From Pseudomonadota bacterium (lineage in GTDB: Bacteria; Pseudomonadota; Gammaproteobacteria; Competibacterales; Competibacteraceae), in NCBI GenBank assembly GCA_030917925.1, contig JAUPTV010000149.1, positions 1 to 64,000 on the forward strand: 64,000 nt of DNA, written 5' to 3'. The notes beneath the pieces were generated by a model that ran no database searches, was not told the origin of the DNA, and saw nothing but the letters and a program-made list of their open reading frames with translations. A program made the position numbers and the translations under genes. Positions 40,769-49,190 of the stretch are shown piece after piece (within the stretch, counting starts at the first letter, position 1; the number at the start of each line of letters is the position of its first letter).

Positions 40769-41803
40769 ATGGCCCGTTCTGGAATCCGTTATGAAGATGT
40801 CAAGGATGCTGCCGAAACCCTGCTCAGTCGCGGCCTCTCCCCCACCATCCAGCGCGTGCGCGAAGTGCTCGGCACCGGCAGCAACACCACGATCAGCGAA
40901 CATCTCAAGCATTGGCAGCAACGCCTGGCGGAAACGCCATTAGCCATCCTCCCGCCTGCAGTTCCCGAAGTCGTGATGGCCGCGCTCGATGCCTTCTGGA
41001 AGACTGCCGTGCAACAGGCAGAAACTGCCTTTGATGAACAGCGTGCAATAGCCCGGCAAACCGTTACGGCGGCTGAAGCGATTCGCGACCAGGCCATCGC
41101 CGAAGCCCGGCAGGCCCATGCCGAGGCCGCTGAAGTACGTCATGAGTGTGAAATGATGCAAACCACCACCCGTGAACTCGCTGACCGCCTGCTCGTGGAA
41201 CAGGAACGCCGCACACTTGCGGAGGCCGCGATTACGGCAGCAGAACAACGGGTCCAGGCGGCGCTGGCGACGGTCATCCAGATTCGCGCCGAGACGGAGG
41301 CCCGGGTCATGCAACTGGATACCGCCCTGCAACAACTGCGCATGGATATGGAGCAGCAACGACAGGAGGCGCAAGCGCGATTTACTGCGGAACGCCAGCG
41401 TGGCGAGGCCAATGAAGCCCGGTTAATGCAACAAATGGATCGGACTCGCCAGGAACAGCTTGCTGAACGGCAAACCTTCGCGGCTGAACGGCAGGACTGG
41501 AAAAATCGGGAAAATGTGGCACAGGAGCAGCGGGAGGCTCTGCGCCAGGAGAACGTCAAATTACAGACCACTTTGGCGGCAGTGGAGGGACACCGGAATG
41601 CTTTAATCAGTGAAATCGAACAGTTACGGACCACAATTCAGCAGGTGGAAATCCGTCATCTGGACGCGGTGCGCGATGCCGAAGTCCTGCGTGGTGAACT
41701 GAAAGCGGCGCTCGTAGAGCGGGAGCGATTGCAGCGTGAGCAGGTGCTTCACGAAACGGCCCTGCCCGCTCAGACGCCAACAACAAAATCGGATGACCAG
41801 TAA
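40769..41803 (+). CDS. KfrA-like DNA-binding coiled-coil protein
   Basis: 344 residues. The N-terminal KfrA_N-type DNA-binding domain is SGIRYEDVKDAAETLLSRGL followed by SPTIQRVREVLGTGSNTTIS and EHLKHWQQ. Residues ~95-335 are a long Glu/Gln/Arg/Ala-rich coiled coil. KfrA is a plasmid protein that binds its own promoter and helps partition or nucleoid-like organisation. The ATG at 40769 has AGGAG seven bases upstream; an earlier in-frame ATG at 40700 precedes the promoter and is unlikely. It stands directly before the CRISPR operon, so a role at the paired palindromes upstream of cas3 is worth considering. Confidence 0.85.
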   Translation: MARSGIRYEDVKDAAETLLSRGLSPTIQRVREVLGTGSNTTISEHLKHWQQRLAETPLAILPPAVPEVVMAALDAFWKTAVQQAETAFDEQRAIARQTVTAAEAIRDQAIAEARQAHAEAAEVRHECEMMQTTTRELADRLLVEQERRTLAEAAITAAEQRVQAALATVIQIRAETEARVMQLDTALQQLRMDMEQQRQEAQARFTAERQRGEANEARLMQQMDRTRQEQLAERQTFAAERQDWKNRENVAQEQREALRQENVKLQTTLAAVEGHRNALISEIEQLRTTIQQVEIRHLDAVRDAEVLRGELKAALVERERLQREQVLHETALPAQTPTTKSDDQ

Positions 41804-41830
41804 ACCGGTCATCTTGCAGATTCAATCAAC

Positions 41831-41932
41831 TCAGAGCAGATCAAAATCCTGCTCATCCTCAGCAAGGCCCACCTGCTCGAAGGTATCCGGACCTAATTCC
41901 GACACCACCTCGTCGGTGCAGGCGTGATCGTC
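41831..41932 (-). pseudogene. Possible C-terminal remnant of a minus-strand gene
   Basis: A 34-codon open stretch with no ATG, bounded by in-frame stops, reads toward an acidic tail ending GLAEDEQDFDLL. It looks like a natural protein C-terminus cut off from its body, as if the CRISPR locus or the kfrA-like gene displaced it. Too short to assign. Confidence 0.3.
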
Positions 41933-41944
41933 TCAGTCTAGTTT

Positions 41945-41990
41945 GTTTCAAATTGAAACGTGTGAAATATTTTATGTTTCAATTTGAAAC
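41945..41990. promoter_or_regulatory. Paired 15-bp palindromic operators upstream of cas3
   Basis: GTTTCAAATTGAAAC (41945-41959) and GTTTCAATTTGAAAC (41976-41990) are perfect palindromes apart from the central base. Their centres are 31 bp apart, about three helical turns, so two dimers would sit on the same face. TTGAAA in the second site, with TATTGT at 42006-42011 16 bp later, could be the -35 and -10 of the cas promoter, making this a repressor site. The regulator is not known; the adjacent KfrA-like protein is one candidate. Confidence 0.65.
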
Positions 41991-42069
41991 ATTAATCCCA
42001 GAAACTATTGTAAGGTATTGATTTAATAATCGTCATTTTTCGGCATAAAATTCGCTTTATCTGAAAGCT

Positions 42070-45000
42070 ATGCTCCACAGCCGCGCTGGCGGAACGTTTC
42101 ACCATGCCGGCATCGCAAACTTTGCCCACACCGATGCACTGGATTTCATGATCGATACCTTGGATGAAAACGACTGGCACACCGCTGAAGATATTCGCCT
42201 CCTGACCCGCCTCGCGGCCTTATTCCATGGCTTTGGTAAGGCTAATGACGCTTTTCAAAAGAAATTGGCCAGCAAAAAACCGGTAGCCGATGCCTACCGG
42301 CATGAATGGGTCTCCCTACGGTTGTTTGAAGCCTTTGTCGGACAAAGTACCGATCAAGAATGGCTGACTCGGCTGACGGGCTTACCCGATGACGTCAGCG
42401 CGGCTTGTCTCGACCAACTCCAGCGGATCTGCGATGGAGTGGGAAATCGGCGTATTGATAGCCCCTTCAAAAAATTGCCGCCTCTAGCGCAAGTCGTGGG
42501 TTGGCTGATGGTCAGTCATCATCGCCTGCCCACGCCGACGCAGGATATCGTCCTGAACAAGCGGCTCTTAGAGAAACTGCTGGAACAGATCGACCATCGC
42601 TGGTGTGGTAGTCGACCCGAAGAAGCCAGTGCTCCCGCGTGTTGGCAATTCAAGAATGGTCTACCCCTGGACAGCCAACACTGGCGTCAGCACACGGCCA
42701 AGGTGGCAAAGGCAATCTTGCAACGCTCGCGTCTGGTCGGCGAGGGAGAAGCGGTCAAGCTGCTGGAGAGTCCATTTATCCTGCATCTTTCGCGCATGGC
42801 CTTGATGCTGGCCGATCATTACTACTCGGCGCAAGACAGTCATGCGCGATATGGCGACAAACCGGGCAAAAAAGGCACGGTACTCTACGCCAATACCGGA
42901 ATTCAGAACGGCAAGCGTGAACTCAAACAGCGTCTGGACGAGCATTTAATCGGCGTGGAAGCCAGCGCTAGCCGGATCGTCAGGACCTTGCCACGTTTGG
43001 CCACTGCACTACCGCGTATCGCCCGACATAAGGGATTTCGTGAGCGTAGCAAAGGGTTGTTTCGCTGGCAGAATCAGGCCTTCGATCTCGCCGAAAGCCT
43101 ACGAGAGCGAGCGCTCCACCAAGGCTTCTTCGGCGTTAACCTGGCGTCTACCGGTTGTGGCAAGACGTTAGCCAATGGGCGCATTCTCTATGCCCTGGCG
43201 AATCCACAATTAGGGGCACGATTCACAGTGGCGCTGGGCTTGCGGACCCTCACGCTGCAAACCGGCGACGCCTATCGCCAGCGTTTGCATCTCGGCCCGG
43301 AAGATTTGGCGGTACTGGTCGGCGGCGTCGCCACACGCGCCCTGCATGACTACGCGCTCAGCCAACAGGAACAGGCGCAGGTGGATAACGGGTCCGAGTC
43401 CAGCGCGGCGCTATTGCCTGATCACAATCATGTGCATTACGAGGGTAGCCTGGAAAGCGGGCCGTTGAAGGAATGGTTGGGTCAGAGTGATGCCTTGCGC
43501 CTGCTCGATGCGCCGGTACTGGTCTGCACCATTGACCATCTGATGCCGGCGACCGAGGGCGTCCGGGGCGGACACCAGATTGCGCCCATGCTGCGGTTGA
43601 TGACCGCCGATTTGGTTCTGGATGAGCCGGATGACTTTGGCATTGAAGACTTGCCCGCGCTGACCCGATTGGTGCATTGGGCCGGTTTGCTCGGTAGTCG
43701 CGTTTTGCTGTCATCGGCTACCTTGCCGCCCGCGCTGGTGCAAGGCTTGTTTTTGGCGTATCGAGCCGGGCGGGTGGAATATCAACGCAACCGGGGCCGT
43801 CCAGACGCCCGTTCAGCGGTGTGCTGCGCCTGGTTCGATGAATTTGCCGTACAGGCTGACGATTACGATGAGGGGGTGCCCTACTTGGCCGCCCACCGCC
43901 AGTTTGTTGAGCAGCGCCTGACGCGACTGGCCAAAGCGGAAGTCCGCCGCCGGGCGCTGATCGTTGAGGTGCCCGTCACCGCTCAACAGTCGCGGGAAGT
44001 CATTTGTACCGAGTTGGCCGGGCCGTTGCGCCAACACCTGCATACCTTGCATCGCCAGCACCACAGCACCGATCCCCAAACGAGCCAACGGGTCAGCTTC
44101 GGCCTGATTCGTATGGCGAACATCGATCCATTGTTCGATGTGGCGCGGGAACTCTTTCGACAGGGCGCGGAAGTGGGCGGCCACATCCATCTGTGCGTCT
44201 ACCACTCGCGTCATCCGCTGCTGGTGCGGGCGGCGATTGAACGCACCCTGGATGCCGCCCTTCAGCGCAGCAAGCCCGATGATGTGTTCAAGCTCGAAGG
44301 TGTGCGCCAAGCGATCCATACCTCACCGGAGCAAGACCACATCTTTGTCGTGCTGGCCACCGCCGTCGCCGAAGTGGGGCGCGATCACGACTATGACTGG
44401 GCGATGGTTGAACCGTCATCCATGCGCTCAATCATTCAACTGGCCGGTCGCGTTCGCCGGCATCGGGCCGGAATGTGCGCAGTCGATCAACCGAATCTGT
44501 ACCTGCTGGATACCAACGTGGTTCATCTCGTTCAAGGAGGCAGCAAGCCGGCCTTTTTGCGTCCCGGTTTCGAGAGCAATAGCTTTCCACTCGCCAGCCA
44601 CCGTTTGACGGAAATTCTCACCCCTGAACAGTGGCAAGTGATCAACGCGGCGGCTCGAATCAAGGAACGCGATCCATTGATGCCGCAAAGCAATCTAGTT
44701 GATTTGGAACACGCCCGCCTGAAAGACCTGATGCTCGGTGCTAATGCCGGTGAAGTGCAAGTAGACGACCCGGTTCATCGGTGGTGGACCACCGGCGCTC
44801 ACCTGAGCGGCCACCTTCAGCGGCGTAAACCCTTTCGGGATGATCCCCTGGGACGGTCGCAGTACGCTCTGCTGCCGAATGACGATGAAGCCATCAATTT
44901 CTATCACCTGCCAGACGGTGATGAACCGCGACTCATGGGTCATCTTTGGCGGGAAATGCAGGACAGCGATGTACCGAACGGGCCACGCATCAGTGCATGG

Positions 45001-45159
45001 GCGGTACCTTGCTATCTGGAGGCGTTGCAAGCGTTGGCCGAGAACCAACAGATGGAATTGCGGGATTGCGCGTTGAAGTATGGAACGCTGGATTTGCCCG
45101 GCAAGAAGCCTGAACAGAGGTGGCGCTATCACTATGCGCTGGGGTTTAGCCGATATTGA
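42070..45159 (+). CDS. cas3: Type I-F Cas3 without Cas2 domain and with HD motif changed to HG
   Basis: 1029 residues. I-F Cas3 normally carries an N-terminal Cas2 domain of about 90 residues; here the protein begins close to the HD domain (WHTAEDIRLLTRLAALFHGF) and an in-frame stop at 42046 rules out extension. The nuclease HD motif is His53-Gly54 (codons CAT GGC), whereas the Asp is a metal ligand in active enzymes; other expected ligands remain (YRHEWVSLRL, MVSHHRLP, LADHYYS). Helicase motifs are intact: LASTGCGKTLANGRI (Walker A), LVLDEPDDFG (DEAD-like), LLSSATLPPALV and IQLAGRVRRHRAG. It should unwind DNA but may not cut it. Its TGA stop (45157-45159) lies inside a CRISPR repeat. Confidence 0.93.
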   Translation: MLHSRAGGTFHHAGIANFAHTDALDFMIDTLDENDWHTAEDIRLLTRLAALFHGFGKANDAFQKKLASKKPVADAYRHEWVSLRLFEAFVGQSTDQEWLTRLTGLPDDVSAACLDQLQRICDGVGNRRIDSPFKKLPPLAQVVGWLMVSHHRLPTPTQDIVLNKRLLEKLLEQIDHRWCGSRPEEASAPACWQFKNGLPLDSQHWRQHTAKVAKAILQRSRLVGEGEAVKLLESPFILHLSRMALMLADHYYSAQDSHARYGDKPGKKGTVLYANTGIQNGKRELKQRLDEHLIGVEASASRIVRTLPRLATALPRIARHKGFRERSKGLFRWQNQAFDLAESLRERALHQGFFGVNLASTGCGKTLANGRILYALANPQLGARFTVALGLRTLTLQTGDAYRQRLHLGPEDLAVLVGGVATRALHDYALSQQEQAQVDNGSESSAALLPDHNHVHYEGSLESGPLKEWLGQSDALRLLDAPVLVCTIDHLMPATEGVRGGHQIAPMLRLMTADLVLDEPDDFGIEDLPALTRLVHWAGLLGSRVLLSSATLPPALVQGLFLAYRAGRVEYQRNRGRPDARSAVCCAWFDEFAVQADDYDEGVPYLAAHRQFVEQRLTRLAKAEVRRRALIVEVPVTAQQSREVICTELAGPLRQHLHTLHRQHHSTDPQTSQRVSFGLIRMANIDPLFDVARELFRQGAEVGGHIHLCVYHSRHPLLVRAAIERTLDAALQRSKPDDVFKLEGVRQAIHTSPEQDHIFVVLATAVAEVGRDHDYDWAMVEPSSMRSIIQLAGRVRRHRAGMCAVDQPNLYLLDTNVVHLVQGGSKPAFLRPGFESNSFPLASHRLTEILTPEQWQVINAAARIKERDPLMPQSNLVDLEHARLKDLMLGANAGEVQVDDPVHRWWTTGAHLSGHLQRRKPFRDDPLGRSQYALLPNDDEAINFYHLPDGDEPRLMGHLWREMQDSDVPNGPRISAWAVPCYLEALQALAENQQMELRDCALKYGTLDLPGKKPEQRWRYHYALGFSRY

Positions 45160-45242
45160 CTGCCGCATAGGCAGCTTAGAAATTGAGTTTATCCAGCTTC
45201 GGTTGGAGACGTTCGATTACTGCCGAATAGGCAGCTCAGAAA
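45155..45242 (+). CRISPR. One-spacer mini-array between cas3 and csy1
   Basis: Two 28-nt repeats (45155-45182 and 45215-45242) frame one 32-nt spacer (45183-45214). The period is exactly 60, as in the main array. Repeat 1 matches main-array repeat 1 at 25 of 28 positions and repeat 2 matches the TTTACTG type at 24 of 28. Both keep the Cas6f stem CTGCC/GGCAG, and repeat 1 keeps the full CTTAGAAA 5' handle. Repeat 1 contains the cas3 stop codon; repeat 2 ends 6 bases before the AAGGAG of csy1. Cas6f should cut here, splitting the operon mRNA and releasing one crRNA. Confidence 0.9.
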
Positions 45243-45261
45243 AACTTCAAGGAGTTCTATT

Positions 45262-46569
45262 GTGGTCTCATCAGAAATTTCCATACAGGATGTTGCTGCC
45301 CACATCCGAAGTGCTATCGCCGCATTTCTGCAAGACCGCCTCAAACCGAAGCTGGACAAAATCAAAGAGGACGATCACGCCACACGGCAAAAGCTGCTGG
45401 ACGCGCATGAGCCGCAGACCTGGATTGCCAATGCGGCGCACCGGGTTAGTCACATTCAGCAAGTGACTCACGCACTAAAATTCAGCCATCCCGACGCCAA
45501 AGGTTCCAATCTAACCAGTTTAGGTAATCCACACGCGGGTGAACTCACCGTGGGTTCCCATGCTTTGGCGAATACGTTGCCACCCGACATAGTGGGCAAT
45601 GCGGCGGACCTCGATGTGTACAAGTTTTTGCGCCTTGAAGTGAATGGTCAATCCCTGCTGGATCGGGCCATCGCCCAAGACCCTGCACTGGTTGCGGCTC
45701 TTTCTGATAATGCTGACTTGGCTCGCCAGTGGATGGCGGCTTTTGCGACGCTGCCCGAACCCAACGGCAAGCTGTCTACCCACAAATTAGCCAAACAGGT
45801 TTATTGGCCGCTGGGTGACGGGCGCTATCACCTGTTGGCTCCGCTGTTTCCGACCGCTTTGACGCATAGAGTTTGGGAGCGCATCCGCGAGGATCGTTTT
45901 TCCGATGAAGCCAAAGCGGCACGGGAAGCCAAACGGGAGCATCGCGCTCACCCCCACGGCTATCGCGAATATCCGAATCTGGCAATCCAGAAGTTTGGGG
46001 GCACCAACCGGCAAAATATTAGCCAGCTTAATGTCGAACGTTATGGCGAAAACTGGCTGTTGCCCTCGCTCCCGCCGACTTGGCAGTCCGATTCGATACG
46101 TCCGCCATTTTTCACCGATAGCGTATTGAGTCGCCGTTTCGGCAGCCGTCCTGAAGTCAGACGCCTCACGCAAACCTTGCGCGAGTTTCTGAAAAAAGTG
46201 GCGAAGATTGATAGCAATATCCGGATTCGCGACAAACGGGCGGAACGGGTGGGTGATCTTCGCGATGAGTTACTCCAGTTTGCCGCTGAACTGCATGAAC
46301 TCGATGCCGGTTGGACGCAGAGCGAAAAATGCCGTCTCAACGCGGCGGAACAATGCTGGCTGGATCCCAAACGCGCTGAGATTGACGAGGAGTTTGCCAC
46401 GCGCTGGCAACGTGGCGACTGGCAAGATGAGGTCTGTTTGCGTTTTGGCAACTGGCTCAATGCGGCGATCAGCAGTGAACAAACGCCGATGGGGCAAGTG
46501 GAGTCCGAAGCGTGGCAAACCGTATTGGACGACGAGTTGCGGATGATTCGCCTGGAGCTGGCTCCATGA
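45262..46569 (+). CDS. csy1: Type I-F Cascade subunit Csy1 (Cas8f)
   Basis: 435-residue large subunit of the I-F surveillance complex, which with Csy2 holds the crRNA 5' end and reads the PAM. Family landmarks: LDKIKEDDHATRQKLLDAHE, IANAAHRVSHIQQVTHALKF, HPDAKGSNLTSLGNPHAGEL, YPNLAIQKFGGTNRQNISQL and ENWLLPSLPPTW. The GTG at 45262 has AAGGAG (45249-45254) seven bases upstream. The end overlaps csy2 by ATGA. Codons 25-35 are complementary to the mini-array spacer just upstream. Confidence 0.95.
   Translation: MVSSEISIQDVAAHIRSAIAAFLQDRLKPKLDKIKEDDHATRQKLLDAHEPQTWIANAAHRVSHIQQVTHALKFSHPDAKGSNLTSLGNPHAGELTVGSHALANTLPPDIVGNAADLDVYKFLRLEVNGQSLLDRAIAQDPALVAALSDNADLARQWMAAFATLPEPNGKLSTHKLAKQVYWPLGDGRYHLLAPLFPTALTHRVWERIREDRFSDEAKAAREAKREHRAHPHGYREYPNLAIQKFGGTNRQNISQLNVERYGENWLLPSLPPTWQSDSIRPPFFTDSVLSRRFGSRPEVRRLTQTLREFLKKVAKIDSNIRIRDKRAERVGDLRDELLQFAAELHELDAGWTQSEKCRLNAAEQCWLDPKRAEIDEEFATRWQRGDWQDEVCLRFGNWLNAAISSEQTPMGQVESEAWQTVLDDELRMIRLELAP
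45334..45365 (+). other. csy1 segment complementary to the mini-array spacer
   Basis: The reverse complement of spacer 45183-45214 aligns without gaps to this stretch at 27 of 32 positions, including 13 consecutive matches (45344-45356). Mismatches are at spacer positions 5, 9, 23, 27 and 30, corresponding to 45361, 45357, 45343, 45339 and 45336. On the protospacer strand the two bases 5' of position 1 are CT, not the usual I-F CC PAM. In the mRNA the spacer and this stretch could pair, with the csy1 ribosome site and start codon in the loop between them. Confidence 0.88.
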
Positions 46570-47564
46570 CGCACCGATTGATCGACGCCGGGGGTCTGCT
46601 GATCCTGCCACGCTTGCAGGTGCAAAATGCTAACGCCATTTCTGGCCCGCTGACCTGGGGGTTTCCATCGCCGACCGCCTTTACCGGCTTTGCCCATGCC
46701 CTGGAGCGCCGCTTGCGTGACGCGGCAGGCGACTTGAAACAAGGGTTTGGCGGAGTCGGTATCATCTGCCACCGCTTTGAACCCCAGGTTTCCCAGCCTG
46801 CCGGGCGGCGCACTCAGGTTTTCTGCCTGACGCGCAATCCGGTCGGCAAGGATGGGGGTTCAACGGCTCTGGTAGAAGAAGGCCGCGCTCATCTGGAAAT
46901 CAGCTTAGTTATCGCTGTGCAGGATGGATTTAGTGAAGCTGACGGCAACGACTGGGCAAAGATCGCTCACCATACGGCCCAAGGAATGCGTTTGGCGGGC
47001 GGCAGCCTCCTGCCCGCTCGGAACGGTGAACGCTATGAGGCCCGGTGGCAAGTCTTGCCTGATTCCCTTAATTTGCAACAGGAATTATTCAAAAAGATGC
47101 GCCGGCGCTGGTTGCCGGGTTTTGCCCTGGTGCAACGGGAAGACCTGCTGGCGGAACGCTTGGCCGAACTCCGTGTTGCTCAACCTGATGCGACCGCTCT
47201 CGATGCCTTGCTCGACCTGTCCCGGCTCAATATCGAACCCACAGTCCTTAATCCAGACCCGCCGGAAGCGGTGACTTGGCAAGTGCGTAAGCGTCCGGGC
47301 TGGATCGTGCCGTTGCCGGTCGGTTATGCCGGAATCTCGCCTCTCTATGAGGCCCGCGACGTTGAAAACACGCGTGATGGCCTCACGCCCTTCCGTTTTG
47401 TGGAATGCCTGTATTCCGTGGGCCAATGGATCAGTCCCCATCGGTTGGACGATCTCCACGCACTGTTCTGGCATACCGAAGCGGACCTTGAAAAGGGCAT
47501 TTACCGTTGTATCAACCTCTATTCCGAAACCCTCCCCTCTATCGCCCCTGGTAATATCGCATAA
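46566..47564 (+). CDS. csy2: Type I-F Cascade subunit Csy2 (Cas5f)
   Basis: 332 residues. The opening LIDAGGLLILPRLQVQNANA and SGPLTWGFPSPTAFTGFAHA is typical of Csy2, which pairs with Csy1 at the crRNA 5' handle. Later landmarks are PAGRRTQVFCLTRNP, LRLAGGSLLP-type segment RLAGGSLLPARNG and the C-terminal CLYSVGQWISPHRL. The ATG overlaps the csy1 stop as ATGA, so translation is coupled; a longer frame from 46512 would run into csy1 and is not needed. Confidence 0.94.
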   Translation: MTHRLIDAGGLLILPRLQVQNANAISGPLTWGFPSPTAFTGFAHALERRLRDAAGDLKQGFGGVGIICHRFEPQVSQPAGRRTQVFCLTRNPVGKDGGSTALVEEGRAHLEISLVIAVQDGFSEADGNDWAKIAHHTAQGMRLAGGSLLPARNGERYEARWQVLPDSLNLQQELFKKMRRRWLPGFALVQREDLLAERLAELRVAQPDATALDALLDLSRLNIEPTVLNPDPPEAVTWQVRKRPGWIVPLPVGYAGISPLYEARDVENTRDGLTPFRFVECLYSVGQWISPHRLDDLHALFWHTEADLEKGIYRCINLYSETLPSIAPGNIA

Positions 47565-47576
47565 GGAAGTAATGAC

Positions 47577-48623
47577 GTGGCTAAAACTGACCTGAAAACG
47601 GCCTCTGTATTGGCCTTTGAACGCAAACTGGACCCCTCAGATGCGCTGTTTAGCGCCGGGCGTTGGAACGAACGAGGGAATGGCGACCGCTGGCCGACTT
47701 TGGGGGTGCGGGAAAAATCGGTGCGGGGCACCATCTCCAACCGACTGGCTGATAAAGATCAGAACAACGCTGCCAAACTGGATGCTTCGATTCAGTCGCC
47801 CAACCTGCAAACGGTGGATGTGGCCACGCTGCCCAATGATGCGGATACCTTGCGTGTCCGTTTCACGCTGCGCGTCCTGGGTGGGGCCGGTACCCCGTCG
47901 GCCTGCAATAATGCCGACTATCAGCAAAAATTACAGAGTACCGTCAAGCAGTATGTGGACCAGACAGGCTTTGCCGAACCGGCCCGCCGTTACGCCTTCA
48001 ACTTGGCCAATGGCCGATCACTGTGGCGCAATCGCATCGGTGCAGAACAAATTGAAGTACAGGTCCGCTATTTGAAGCAGGGCGAAACCGCTCAGGTCTG
48101 GACCTTCAACGCGCATGACTTTTCCCTGCGGGATTTTGTAGAAAAACCGGCTCACGCCCAAGCCCATCTACCCGCGCTGGCGGCGGTGATTGAACAAGGT
48201 TTGGCGGGTAAGGACTATGTGCTGCTGGAAGTGGTAGCTTATGCGCGGGTCGGTGATGGGCAGGGAGTCTATCCCTCACAAGAGCTGATTCTCGATAAGG
48301 GCGACAAGAAGGGCCAGAAGAGCAAGACCCTTTACACGGTGGGCGACATCGCAGCGATTCACAGCCAGAAGATTGGCAATGCCTTGCGAACGATTGATAC
48401 TTGGTACCCTCACGAGGAAGGCACGGACATCGGCCCGATTGCCGTGGAGCCTTATGGATCGGTCACTTCGCAAGGCAAGGCGTATCGCCAACCCAAAGAC
48501 AAAGTGGATTTCTATAGCCTGCTCGACAATTGGGTGCTGAAAGACAAAGCGCCGGATATCGGCGGTCAGCATTATGTAATGGCTACGTTGATCCGGGGTG
48601 GCGTCTTTGGTGAGAAGGATTGA
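47577..48623 (+). CDS. csy3: Type I-F Cascade backbone subunit Csy3 (Cas7f)
   Basis: 348 residues. Cas7f forms the six-subunit backbone along the spacer. Landmarks: [20 protein letters not shown], the [11 protein letters not shown] segment, [20 protein letters not shown] and [23 protein letters not shown] start with AAGGAAG seven bases upstream. It sits 12 bases after csy2 and 3 bases before cas6f. Length matches the family, with no sign of damage. Confidence 0.95.
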   Translation: MAKTDLKTASVLAFERKLDPSDALFSAGRWNERGNGDRWPTLGVREKSVRGTISNRLADKDQNNAAKLDASIQSPNLQTVDVATLPNDADTLRVRFTLRVLGGAGTPSACNNADYQQKLQSTVKQYVDQTGFAEPARRYAFNLANGRSLWRNRIGAEQIEVQVRYLKQGETAQVWTFNAHDFSLRDFVEKPAHAQAHLPALAAVIEQGLAGKDYVLLEVVAYARVGDGQGVYPSQELILDKGDKKGQKSKTLYTVGDIAAIHSQKIGNALRTIDTWYPHEEGTDIGPIAVEPYGSVTSQGKAYRQPKDKVDFYSLLDNWVLKDKAPDIGGQHYVMATLIRGGVFGEKD

Positions 48624-48626
48624 TGA

Positions 48627-49190
48627 ATGGATGCTTACCTTGAAATCAGGCTGCGATCTGATCCCGAGTTCATGTCCACCACATTGATGAATGCTCTGTT
48701 TAGCAAGCTGCACCGTGGACTCGTCGCGCATGGCGGGCAAAATATTGGCGTGAGCTTTCCCGATGTGGGGAAAAATAGCCGGTCTCTGGGTGAGCGCCTG
48801 CGTCTCCACGGCAGCAAAGCGGACTTGGAACAGTTGATGGCTTTGAACTGGATGGTGGGGATGCAAGATCACGCAATGGTGAGTGCGATTATGGAGATTC
48901 CCGCCCACACCAAATCAAGGGTGGTTCGGCGCGTTCAGGCTAAAAGCAACCCCGAACGACAACGGCGTCGGTTGATCAGCCGTAAGGGCATCAGCCCGGA
49001 GCAGGCGATACAGGCGATCCCGGACGATGCAGCGGAAATGTTGAAGCTACCTTACTTGGTTTTGGCCAGCCAAAGTACCGGCCAGCAATTTCGCCTGTTC
49101 GTCGAGCATTTGGTCGTTCAGGAACGAGCTGTCATTGGACGGTTTAGCACATACGGTCTGAGTCCAACGGCGACGGTTCCCTGGTTCTAA
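48627..49190 (+). CDS. cas6f: CRISPR RNA endonuclease Cas6f (Csy4)
   Basis: 187 residues. It cuts pre-crRNA at the base of the repeat stem and stays bound to the 3' hairpin. The catalytic His29 is present (SKLHRGL), as are the arginine-rich RNA-binding helix VQAKSNPERQRRRLISRKGI, the LASQSTGQQFRLFVEH strand with the catalytic Ser region and the C-terminal STYGLSP...VPWF. All appear intact, so the main array and the mini-array inside the operon should both be processed. ATG directly follows the csy3 stop. Confidence 0.95.
   Translation: MDAYLEIRLRSDPEFMSTTLMNALFSKLHRGLVAHGGQNIGVSFPDVGKNSRSLGERLRLHGSKADLEQLMALNWMVGMQDHAMVSAIMEIPAHTKSRVVRRVQAKSNPERQRRRLISRKGISPEQAIQAIPDDAAEMLKLPYLVLASQSTGQQFRLFVEHLVVQERAVIGRFSTYGLSPTATVPWF

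Noticed and set aside
41821-41840. Mini-array spacer matching the cas3 promoter region (CTGAGTTGATT against TTGAGTTTATC)
   Set aside because: Only the first part matches, the PAM is wrong and the rest diverges; the csy1 match is far better.
41804-42069. A separate cas2 or cas1 gene upstream of cas3
   Set aside because: No open frame of suitable length on either strand; the cas3 frame has a stop at 42046 and the region holds only palindromes and a 34-codon remnant.
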